A stretch of DNA of 40,685 nt from Bradyrhizobium sp. Ec3.3. Its GTDB lineage: Bacteria; Pseudomonadota; Alphaproteobacteria; Rhizobiales; Xanthobacteraceae. Made by a program: the position numbers and the translations under genes. The notes below the pieces were generated by a model. That model worked only from the letters and a program-made list of their open reading frames with translations, was not told where the DNA came from and made no database searches. The stretch is taken from contig NZ_AXAS01000066.1 in assembly GCF_000472925.1 (NCBI RefSeq), positions 1-40,685 of the forward strand, in the 5' to 3' direction. Positions 8,083 to 14,787 of this stretch are shown here, piece after piece. Position 1 is the stretch's first letter, and the number at the start of each line of letters is the position of its first letter.

Positions 8083-9081
8083 TCATGAAGTCAGGTATTT
8101 TTTCAGAATTGACGCGCCCATCGTGTATTTTGGGTCAACCATGTTGCCGAGCCGGATTCGTCCAGCCTGGCTGAGCAGCATGTAGGCATCGATCTCGTCG
8201 AAGCCGTACTCCGCGCCCATCCAGCGGACCAGTTCGCGATAGGCGATGCGCGCCGCATCTTCCAGCGGCCGGGCGCTGCCTATCGTCATCAGAAACTCCC
8301 TGGTCTCGAGCCGCGGCCAGGCAAAGCTCCAGCCCTTGATGACGTCGATCTGCATCGTCACGGTGGCGCGCTGTTCGATCGCAACGCCCGACAATTCGCC
8401 GTCGCCCTGGACGGCATGGCAATCGCCGACATACAGAAACCCGCCTTTGACATGCACGGGGAAATAAAGGATCGCGCCCGGCGCAACATCCGGCAGGTCC
8501 ATATTGCCGCCGTGATAATCGGGCTGCAGCGACGAAATCGCCTCGATCTCGGGCGAGATCCCGATGGTACCGATGAACGGCTGGTAAGGCAGCGTGATCT
8601 TGTCGCTCCAGCGCACTCCGCCCTTGTCGACATGCATCACCCTGACCCGTTCGGGTAACGGCGGATTGAGTAACGCGGTCGACGCCGTTCCGACCAAGCC
8701 GCCGAATTCCGGAATGATGCAGGTCTTGCCGGCCGGCTGCGCGCCACGGGTCTCTACGGCATGAATGTGCACAGCGAGGCAATCACCCTTCTCGATGCCG
8801 TTGACGGCAATCGGGCCGCATTGCGGGTTGAGGAAGGGAAACCGCAGCTTCGCGGTCGGGCTGTCCTTCTCGCTGGTGATGACGCCGCCAAAGGCATCCT
8901 CGGTCTCGACGGCGACGACATCGCCGGGGTCGACGGTGAGAACGGGTTTTGTGTAGGGACCGTAGACGTAGTGGAAAGTGCCCTGCTTCTCGATCGTGAG
9001 TTCGTGGTGCTTGCCGGCCTGCCCCTTGGCGAGGCCGCGCTTTGCCATGATCGATGTGCTCAGCCAGGTGTCGTCGGTCAT
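8083..9081 (-). CDS. fmdA: Acetamidase/formamidase family protein
   Basis: This 332-residue member of the FmdA/AmdA family hydrolyses formamide or acetamide to the acid and ammonia in characterised relatives. Supporting segments are VDPGDVVAVETEDAFGG near the N-terminus, the substrate and metal region with GPIAVNGIEKGDCLAVHIH, and VGDCHAVQGDGELSGVA in the second half. I chose the ATG preceded by GAGG; another in-frame ATG 13 codons earlier lacks a good ribosome-binding site. It is unrelated in fold to the two amidase-signature enzymes of the operon, so the operon carries two chemistries for amide hydrolysis. Its place next to the binding-protein gene mirrors fmd clusters of methylotrophs. Confidence 0.9.
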   Translation of the reverse strand: MTDDTWLSTSIMAKRGLAKGQAGKHHELTIEKQGTFHYVYGPYTKPVLTVDPGDVVAVETEDAFGGVITSEKDSPTAKLRFPFLNPQCGPIAVNGIEKGDCLAVHIHAVETRGAQPAGKTCIIPEFGGLVGTASTALLNPPLPERVRVMHVDKGGVRWSDKITLPYQPFIGTIGISPEIEAISSLQPDYHGGNMDLPDVAPGAILYFPVHVKGGFLYVGDCHAVQGDGELSGVAIEQRATVTMQIDVIKGWSFAWPRLETREFLMTIGSARPLEDAARIAYRELVRWMGAEYGFDEIDAYMLLSQAGRIRLGNMVDPKYTMGASILKKYLTS

Positions 9082-9142
9082 CGCGATAACCTCGAAAGCA
9101 ATCGGCACGACAAAACGCATGCCAGCGTCGGATTTGGCTCGT

Positions 9143-10660
9143 TCAATTTGATTTCCAGTCTACGGCGGTTTCGATCGCCCGCGCCAACCGTATCAGCGTC
9201 GCTTCCTCGAAGTGACGCCCGACCAGCATCAGGCCTACCGGCAAACCATCTACGCGGCCGCATGGCACGGTGAAAGCGGGATGTCCCGAAACATCGAACG
9301 AACAGGTATTCGCCTGCATATTGAGGGCGACGTCGATCACGGTGTTCAGCGGCGCATCGGGCGGCGGAATCGGCGTTGCAGTGAAGGGAATGGTCGGCAT
9401 AACAAGCGCGTCGAACTTTTTCAGCGCGTCGTCGTAGGCCCGCCGCAGCAGCACCCGCAGGTTCTGCGCCTTGGAATGATAGCGCCCGTGATAATGCCGG
9501 TGCATGTATTCGCCGAGCATCAGCACCAGTTTCACCGTCGGCGATACGTCGTTGATCCGCGTCCCCATGCCGCGCGCAAGCGCCTCCTGCATCGAGAGCG
9601 GGTAGTAGCCTTGGACGTTGTTACCGACGCCAAAACCCTTCAGCATCATCTCGGCAGCGCCTTCCAGGATGACGCCGCTCCAGACATGCGGTCCGTCGAG
9701 ATGCCAGGCGATCGAGACCTCCTCGCTTTCGACTCCCGCTTTATCCAGCGCCGCAATGGTTTGCCGCACCTTCTCATTGACCGCGGGATCGCTCTCGGAA
9801 TGGCCAAACCCCTCGTGCAGGACGCCGATGCTCAGTCCTCTCGCCGGATCGCCGAGCGCCGCCATATAGTCTCCAGTGCGCGCGGCAATGGTCCGGGTAT
9901 CCCAACCGTCATGACCGGCGATAGCCGTCAGCAGCCGCGCAACGTCTTCGACCGAAGCGCACATGGGACCGCAATGATCAACCGAGTAGCTGATCGGCAT
10001 CGAGCCCGTGGTCGGCACTAGGCCCCAGGTCGGCTTCAGGCCATAAACGCCGCACCAGCTTGATGGCGTTCTGATCGAGCCACCCTGGTCGCCGCCGAGC
10101 GCCATCGGTACTTCACCCGATGCCACCAGCGCGGCGCTCCCGCCGGACGAGCCGCCAGCGCTGTGAGCCGGATTGTGCGGGTTGCGGATCACGCCGCCGG
10201 CGCAGGTATGGCTTGCGCCTGAAAAGCAGAGATCCTCGCACGCAGCCTTGCCTGCGATGGTGCCACCGGCGTCGAGAATCCGCGTCACGACGGTGGCGTC
10301 GATTTCGGGAACATAACCTTCGAGCAGCGCCGAACCATTCATCATCGGCACGCCGGCGACGCAGATGTTATCCTTGATCGCGATCGTTTTGCCGCTCAAC
10401 AACCCCTCTGCGCCGGTGCGGATATTCGTCTTCCAGTACCAGGCCCCGAAGGGATTTTCGGATGCCGTGGGCCGATAACCCGGCGAACGTGGCGCGATCG
10501 GCGCCAGCGCCGGCGGCACCAACTCGTCCAGCCGGCCGTAGGAAGCCAACGGCCCCTTGAAGGCCTGCTGAAACGCAGCAATCTCGTCAGCAGTAAGGAC
10601 GAGACCAAAGTTGGACCCTAGATCGTCGATCTGCTCCAGCGTCGGAAGGCGAACCGCCAT
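9143..10660 (-). CDS. Amidase-signature-family amidase (amidase 2, first gene of the operon)
   Basis: This 505-residue amidase-signature enzyme opens the amide operon. The triad is K96 (IAIKDN), S171 (AGGSSGGSA) and S195 (GGDQGGSIRTPS), at the same positions as in the downstream paralogue. The N-terminal 60 residues and the GYRP region also align, so the two arose by duplication and have diverged. The start at ATG 10660 is supported by GGTGGAG upstream. The longer frame to 10804 runs through a strong terminator hairpin and so is unlikely. The leader between promoter and start carries the hairpins that AmiR is expected to act on. Confidence 0.92.
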   Translation of the reverse strand: MAVRLPTLEQIDDLGSNFGLVLTADEIAAFQQAFKGPLASYGRLDELVPPALAPIAPRSPGYRPTASENPFGAWYWKTNIRTGAEGLLSGKTIAIKDNICVAGVPMMNGSALLEGYVPEIDATVVTRILDAGGTIAGKAACEDLCFSGASHTCAGGVIRNPHNPAHSAGGSSGGSAALVASGEVPMALGGDQGGSIRTPSSWCGVYGLKPTWGLVPTTGSMPISYSVDHCGPMCASVEDVARLLTAIAGHDGWDTRTIAARTGDYMAALGDPARGLSIGVLHEGFGHSESDPAVNEKVRQTIAALDKAGVESEEVSIAWHLDGPHVWSGVILEGAAEMMLKGFGVGNNVQGYYPLSMQEALARGMGTRINDVSPTVKLVLMLGEYMHRHYHGRYHSKAQNLRVLLRRAYDDALKKFDALVMPTIPFTATPIPPPDAPLNTVIDVALNMQANTCSFDVSGHPAFTVPCGRVDGLPVGLMLVGRHFEEATLIRLARAIETAVDWKSN

Positions 10661-10702
10661 GCTCCACCCTTGGCCTATTTCGCGTGTTTGCCAGACAAAA
10701 CG

Positions 10703-10739
10703 AAAAAAGCCATCCGCGGCCCAAAAGGCCCCGAATGGC
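10703..10739 (-). terminator. Intrinsic terminator inside the amide-operon leader (attenuator)
   Basis: Read on the minus strand, GCCATTCGGGGCC pairs with GGCCGCGGATGGC. This gives a 13-position stem with one G-U pair and one mismatch and a five-base loop, followed directly by six T residues. It lies between the predicted promoter and the first amidase, about 43 bases before the start codon. Unless prevented, it should stop transcription before the operon. That is the expected target of an ANTAR-type antiterminator encoded by the divergent amiR-like gene. Confidence 0.8.
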
Positions 10740-10761
10740 ATCAATGCCGCTGCTATCGATG
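10739..10761 (-). promoter_or_regulatory. Possible leader hairpin just upstream of the attenuator
   Basis: On the minus strand, CATCGAT can pair with ATTGATG (seven pairs, one G-U) around a nine-base loop. Its 3' end shares the first base of the terminator stem, so it could compete slightly with terminator folding. Another hairpin, GTTTCGTT with AACGCAAC, lies at 10771-10790. Both are fold predictions by eye only. Confidence 0.35.
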
Positions 10762-10793
10762 GTCGCGTAGGTTGCGTTGCAGAACGAAACTCG

Positions 10794-10846
10794 GAAGTCT
10801 TCACTCAGACGTCATCGGCCGTGCGAAAACATTTTCGTCATGCACG
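10794..10846 (-). promoter_or_regulatory. Two adjacent hexaloop hairpins, candidate ANTAR/AmiR RNA target
   Basis: Hairpin 1 (10820-10846) has CGAA pairing with TTCG around the six-base loop AATGTT, with CGTG/CACG pairs below a five-base bulge. Its loop has A at position 1 and G at position 4, the pattern reported for ANTAR RNA targets. Hairpin 2 (10794-10813) is GACGTCT with AGACTTC around the six-base loop GAGTGA, with one mismatch; as folded here its loop does not fit A1/G4. They are separated by six bases and lie upstream of the terminator, in the transcript of the amide operon. Confidence 0.55.
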
Positions 10847-10863
10847 CATTCACGTACCGCGAT

Positions 10864-10893
10864 ATTGTGTATTAGCGTTGCCGACCTTGTCAA
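10864..10893 (-). promoter_or_regulatory. Predicted sigma70-type promoter of the amide operon
   Basis: On the minus strand a perfect TTGACA (10888-10893) is followed after 18 bases by CACAAT (10864-10869). Transcription would begin near 10857, giving a leader of about 200 bases before the first amidase. A leader of that length is needed for the hairpins and terminator described there. Confidence 0.55.
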
Positions 10894-10946
10894 TGCGAGG
10901 CTAGCGTCTTTTTTATGCTGACAGCACGAATGACGCGCAGTGCGGA

Positions 10947-10976
10947 TTGACGATACAAGGAAGCAAAGCCTACTTT
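10947..10976 (+). promoter_or_regulatory. Possible promoter for the amiC-amiR pair
   Basis: TTGACG at 10947-10952 is followed after 18 bases by TACTTT at 10971-10976, about 40 bases before the amiC start. The -10 match is poor, so this is tentative. Confidence 0.3.
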
Positions 10977-11016
10977 CTCGCGAGAAGATTGTTGCCGCAC
11001 AGGGCCCAGCTTCTTC

Positions 11017-12198
11017 ATGACCAAGTCGTCCATCCCTCTCGGCCTCGTATTTTCCCAATCGGGACCTTACGCCATGATGGCCGGCGAGATGCGCAAGAGC
11101 GCGTTGATGGCGGTCGACGAAATCAATCAAAGCGCCGAGTTCGATTTCACATTCACGCCTCGCTTGCGCGATCCCGGCGGGGTGGTCGCCGGCTATCACA
11201 CCGCATGCGCCGACCTCATTCGCGAAGATCAGGTTAGCCATATCGTCGGGTGCTACACCTCGGCCTCACGCAAGCAGGTTATTCCGATCGTCGAACGGAC
11301 CGAACGGCTGCTCTGGCATCCAGCGCGCTATGAAGGGTTCGAAAGCAGTGACAACGTCATCTACGTCGGTGCCGCGCCCAACCAGCACGTCGTGCCTCTA
11401 GTCCGCCATATGCTGGACCACATCTCGACGGACGTATTCTGCATCGGGTCGAACTACATCTGGACCTGGGAAATGAACCGCGTCATTCGCGAAATCGTAA
11501 GCAGCGCAGGAGGCCGTATCCTTGCCGAACGCCTGCTGGAACTCGGCGAGACGGCCGTGGACCACATCGTCAGGGAAGTCATCGACCGGAAACCGCCGGT
11601 CGTCTTCAATACGCTGGTTGGTGAGTCCAGCTACGCCTTCATGCGCGCGCTGCACGCTGCTGCGGCGCGTGCTGCTCTCTCGATCCCGATGCTGAGCTGC
11701 AGCCTTTGTGAGCCCGAACTTAAGCTGATCGGATCGGCGGCTTCGGTAGGATGTGTCACGTCATCTGCATATTTCGAGAGCATCGAGGGAGCTGAAAATC
11801 GCAGCTTTGTGGCGCGGTGGAAGGCACGCCACGGCGCGGACAGCAGCCTTTCCGTCGACGGACAATCGACTTACGTTTGCGTCATGCTGCTCGCCCGCGC
11901 CATCCGCCGAGCGGGATCCGCGGACGTCAGCGCCGTGCGGCGCGCTGCGGCAAATCATCGCTACGATTCCCCGCAGGGACCGGTTTGGGTCGATCCCGAT
12001 AATAACCACTGCTTCCTCACACCACGGTTGGCACGCTCCGCGCCTGGATGTCGGTTCAATATCTTCTGGGAGGCGGATGCCCCCGAGCGTCCCGATCCTT
12101 ATCTCTCGAACCTTGACCTCACGACGATTGGCACGAGGCTGGAAAAGAGCAATGATACGATGACGAAGCGCTCCGCCCATCTGCGTGTCGTGAAATGA
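11017..12198 (+). CDS. amiC: AmiC-like amide sensor (cytoplasmic binding-protein fold)
   Basis: This 393-residue protein has the periplasmic-binding-protein type 1 fold but no signal peptide, as expected for AmiC, the cytoplasmic amide sensor that holds AmiR inactive until an amide binds. It opens IPLGLVFSQSGPYAMMAGEM and contains HIVGCYTSASRKQVIPI and LLWHPARYEGFE, all typical of AmiC/UrtA-like receptors. It is divergent from the amide operon and overlaps the antiterminator gene by four bases (ATGA), so the two should be made together. The ribosome-binding site is weak. The ligand is probably the operon's own substrate, a short amide (inference). Confidence 0.88.
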   Translation: MTKSSIPLGLVFSQSGPYAMMAGEMRKSALMAVDEINQSAEFDFTFTPRLRDPGGVVAGYHTACADLIREDQVSHIVGCYTSASRKQVIPIVERTERLLWHPARYEGFESSDNVIYVGAAPNQHVVPLVRHMLDHISTDVFCIGSNYIWTWEMNRVIREIVSSAGGRILAERLLELGETAVDHIVREVIDRKPPVVFNTLVGESSYAFMRALHAAAARAALSIPMLSCSLCEPELKLIGSAASVGCVTSSAYFESIEGAENRSFVARWKARHGADSSLSVDGQSTYVCVMLLARAIRRAGSADVSAVRRAAANHRYDSPQGPVWVDPDNNHCFLTPRLARSAPGCRFNIFWEADAPERPDPYLSNLDLTTIGTRLEKSNDTMTKRSAHLRVVK

Positions 12199-12797
12199 CC
12201 AAGCCATCGCCCTTCTCTGTTGGCGGCCGTCGCGCTCTCATGGTGATGAGAGATGAGCGCGAGATTTCTATCGTGCGCCGCCAACTTAGCCGCCTCGGTA
12301 TGGCGATTTCGGAGCACGATCCGGCCGAGCCGCCACCGGCGAACCGGGCCGTTGATGTCATCCTGATGGATGCGGACAGCATTCCCATCAAGTCCGATCA
12401 GGCCACCTTGTGGAAAGGCAACGTACCGATCATCGCGCTGATTGGAACGGAAACGCCCAGCCGACTGAAGTGGTTGCTCGATTTGCGGCCGGCCTCTTTT
12501 CTCATCAAACCGCTGCGTTCGGCCGGACTTTACACCGCGCTAGTGGTTGCGTTCGATTCAGCGCAGCGAAGGGTTGACGAAGCCATCCACATCGAGAAAC
12601 TGGAAGACCGCATTCGATCCCGGCGTATTGTGTTCGCCGCCGTTCTGCAGATCATGCGCGGTCACGGCTTGTCGGAGACGGACGCCTTTTCGCTTATTCG
12701 ACAGACCGCGATGCGGCATCGCACGACGATCGAAGTGTTGAGCGCGGAGATCATTGCGGCCGGTGGAATGCCGAACCGGACTACACGAACTGCATAG
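12195..12797 (+). CDS. amiR: AmiR-like ANTAR-domain transcription antiterminator
   Basis: This 200-residue protein is the partner of the AmiC-like sensor. Residues about 10-120 form the AmiR-type pseudo-receiver (VDVILMDAD, then VPIIALIGTETPSRLKWLL and ASFLIKPL). A short helical linker follows, then an ANTAR RNA-binding domain at about 140-195 (LQIMRGHGLSETDAFSLIRQ, AMRHRTT). AmiR proteins bind leader RNA and prevent termination; the amide operon next door has a leader terminator preceded by hexaloop hairpins. The gene has no phosphorylation signal that I can see, consistent with control by AmiC rather than by a kinase. Confidence 0.9.
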   Translation: MTKPSPFSVGGRRALMVMRDEREISIVRRQLSRLGMAISEHDPAEPPPANRAVDVILMDADSIPIKSDQATLWKGNVPIIALIGTETPSRLKWLLDLRPASFLIKPLRSAGLYTALVVAFDSAQRRVDEAIHIEKLEDRIRSRRIVFAAVLQIMRGHGLSETDAFSLIRQTAMRHRTTIEVLSAEIIAAGGMPNRTTRTA

Positions 12798-13026
12798 CAT
12801 TAGTTGCTAAAGGCCGACGCACTGCATCAATCTTGGATCGTCACTTCGTGGACTTCTTCAATACGCCAAGAGCTGCCGAGCCCGCGTCTGCAACTCCGTC
12901 TGATCGCCGCGACGCTGTCCATCTCCGAAAACTTCAGACTGCTGCCTCCAGCAGTCGCGGATCTACCCCAAGCACCAAACAAAGACGGGCCGCTTCAGAA
13001 GGCCCGCTCACATTGGCTGTAACAAG
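12798..13026. other. Intergenic stretch after amiR
   Basis: No gene is recognised here. The stretch ends in a hairpin and then repeat copy B. Short open frames cross it, but none has family character. Confidence 0.5.
12986..13006 (-). terminator. Possible terminator hairpin at the end of module 2
   Basis: CGGGCC and GGCCCG form a perfect six-base stem with a nine-base loop. On the minus strand it is followed by TCTTTGTTTGG, a broken T-rich run, so it would best serve the minus-strand operon that ends at the aldolase gene. The stem is short and the T tract imperfect. Confidence 0.4.
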
Positions 13027-13140
13027 ATTTTTCTTGATCTCCCGGTGCACACGTCGCGCACACGCCGCCTTCTAACTATTTGAAAAACCTAAACTCTCAC
13101 CCCAATCCATCATGGGCCAATTTGGTCCAATTCCAGCCAA
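13027..13140 (+). repeat. GTGCACAC-containing interspersed repeat, copy B
   Basis: Same length as copy A (114 bp) and about 87 percent identical by eye. The first GTGCACAC is intact and the second is GCGCACAC. It lies between amiR and the aldolase gene, that is, between modules 1 and 2. Upstream it shares GCTCAC and a few further bases with copy C. Confidence 0.8.
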
Positions 13141-13258
13141 GACGATCGGGAGGGATCAATAGTGGTCTACTTTGCCGCCATGAACTGCCCTCCCCGCAAC
13201 GTCTTACTTTGACCCAAGTCGACATACTTGGGAGTCAGGTCGCTTCGGTTGATGGAAC

Positions 13259-13960
13259 CTATCGGCCGAGCACCTTCTTCACGCGGGCTAGCCCGACGCG
13301 AAGGAACGGATCGGAGTGAATGTAGAAATACCGCACGCCCTGCTCGAACCATGATGGCAGTTCATCTGCGGTGACGAGCGTGCCGGCGATCTTGCCTGCC
13401 GCCCGGATCGTCTTCACCGCAAATCCAACGCGCTCGATCACGGCCTGCGGACGCGGCTGACCGAATGGCGGGGCTGGCGAAAAGCCCATGTTCTGGGACA
13501 GGTCGCCGGGCCCGATGAAGAAGACGTCGACGCCCTCCACCGTGAGCAGCTCATCGATATTGTCGATCGCCAGCGGCGTCTCGATCATGCAAATGGTCAG
13601 CCGCTTCTCATGATCGGCGGGGCACGCATAGCGGACCGCGTCAACGATAGCACGCGCCTGATCGGCGGTATCGACCATCGGCACCATCAGGCCGTCGGCG
13701 CCCGCATTGAGATAGCGGATCAGGACTGGCCGCTCATGCGAGTGCGGGCGAACGATGGCCGCGCCGCCCGCGCCGCGGATCGCCTGTGCGGTGACGCGCA
13801 CATCCTCAAAGCTCCAGGTGCCGTGCTCGCAATCGACGAAGATCGCATCCGCGCCGAGCTCGACCAGGCGCACCGCGAGGCCCGACGAGGTGTGGTGCGG
13901 CGTGAGCATGGTGACCGCCTCGCCCTTGGCAAGACGCTCGCGTAATTTGGCTCCGTTCAT
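13259..13960 (-). CDS. HpcH/HpaI-family aldolase (module 2)
   Basis: This 233-residue class II metal-dependent aldolase belongs to the HpcH/HpaI family, whose members reversibly join pyruvate or a related ketoacid to an aldehyde. The expected residues are visible: the base in VDCEHGTW, the pyruvate-binding arginine in AAIVRPHSHE, and metal ligands in MIETPLAIDN (glutamate) and GPGDLSQ (aspartate). An AAGGA-like ribosome-binding site precedes the ATG. It is the last gene of module 2, 16 bases after the SDR. A second, distinct family member occurs in module 3. The natural substrate is unknown. Confidence 0.88.
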   Translation of the reverse strand: MNGAKLRERLAKGEAVTMLTPHHTSSGLAVRLVELGADAIFVDCEHGTWSFEDVRVTAQAIRGAGGAAIVRPHSHERPVLIRYLNAGADGLMVPMVDTADQARAIVDAVRYACPADHEKRLTICMIETPLAIDNIDELLTVEGVDVFFIGPGDLSQNMGFSPAPPFGQPRPQAVIERVGFAVKTIRAAGKIAGTLVTADELPSWFEQGVRYFYIHSDPFLRVGLARVKKVLGR

Positions 13961-13976
13961 GGGAGATCCTTTTCCT

Positions 13977-14780
13977 TTAGCTCTTCGGCTTGTCCTTCAA
14001 CCCCTCGGGCGCACCGACCCAGCGAGCGGTCTCGATGTCCGCGGACGTATCGCGCATGAAAGTCGGGCAGATGTGCAGTTCAGGAATCATGGCGCCCTTC
14101 TGCAGGCTGGCGCAGAGCAACACGGCGCGTGCGACATCGTGCGGATCGAGCATCACGGCGCGTTCGCTCTCGAGCGGCGGGCGCGCTCGATTGTCCATGA
14201 TCGGGGTATCGGTCTCGCCGGGCAGGATGGTCGTCGCGCGGATACCCTGGTTGCGGTAGGTGTTGTGCAGGAAGGTCATGAAATTCTTCACGCCGGCCTT
14301 GGCCGCACCATAGGCGGCGCCACCGAGCAGGTTCGGAGTGACGACCGCGAGCGACGACACGGTGATGACCGTGCCTTCCTTCCGAGCGATCATGTCCTCC
14401 AGCACGGCCTGGGTCAGATTGAACACCGCGGTGAGATTGACGTTCACCGTCGCGTTCCACTCGGCCTCGCTGATAAAGCGGGCGTTCAGCACCTTGCTGG
14501 CGCTGCCGGCATTGTTGACGAGGATGTCGATCGCCCCAACGTTCCGCTTGGCCCAGGCAACTGTCTCCAAAATCGACTCGCGCGACGCCACGTCCAGCAC
14601 ATGGGCGACGGCCTTTCCGCCTGATTTCTCGATCACGCTGACGACGTCCCGCAGCGGATCGATCCGCCGTCCGGTCAGAACAACCGATGCGCCTTCCCCG
14701 GCAAGCAGGATCGCGGTCTCGCGTCCGATTCCCGTTCCCGCGCCGGTGACGAGTGCAACCTTTCCGTCGAGGAGACCCAT
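13977..14780 (-). CDS. SDR-family oxidoreductase (module 2)
   Basis: This 267-residue classical SDR has TGAGTGIG (12-19), NNAG (89-92), a catalytic serine near 142-143 and Y157/K161 (AAYGAAKAG). I use the ATG just after AGGGG; an upstream ATG in frame would overlap the hydantoinase B gene. It is packed seven bases after hyuB and 16 bases before the aldolase gene, so it is surely cotranscribed. It probably oxidises or reduces a carbonyl or alcohol intermediate made from the HyuAB product. Confidence 0.88.
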   Translation of the reverse strand: MGLLDGKVALVTGAGTGIGRETAILLAGEGASVVLTGRRIDPLRDVVSVIEKSGGKAVAHVLDVASRESILETVAWAKRNVGAIDILVNNAGSASKVLNARFISEAEWNATVNVNLTAVFNLTQAVLEDMIARKEGTVITVSSLAVVTPNLLGGAAYGAAKAGVKNFMTFLHNTYRNQGIRATTILPGETDTPIMDNRARPPLESERAVMLDPHDVARAVLLCASLQKGAMIPELHICPTFMRDTSADIETARWVGAPEGLKDKPKS

Positions 14781-14787
14781 GATACCC

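Noticed and set aside
6810..8174. 454-residue plus-strand open frame opposite the binding-protein gene
   Set aside because: Antisense shadow of a well-supported binding protein; no ribosome-binding site or domain seen.
1871..10660. Nitrile-degradation cluster, suggested by amidases of the nitrile type
   Set aside because: No nitrile hydratase alpha/beta genes, cobalt transporter or aldoxime dehydratase were found in the window.
10661..10804. In-frame 48-codon upstream extension of the first amidase
   Set aside because: It runs through the terminator and leader hairpins, has no family likeness and lacks a good ribosome-binding site, while the downstream ATG has one.
13041..13066. Spaced GTGCACAC motifs considered as a small CRISPR-like array
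   Set aside because: There are only two short motifs per copy, with a three-base gap, no spacer-repeat alternation and no cas genes.
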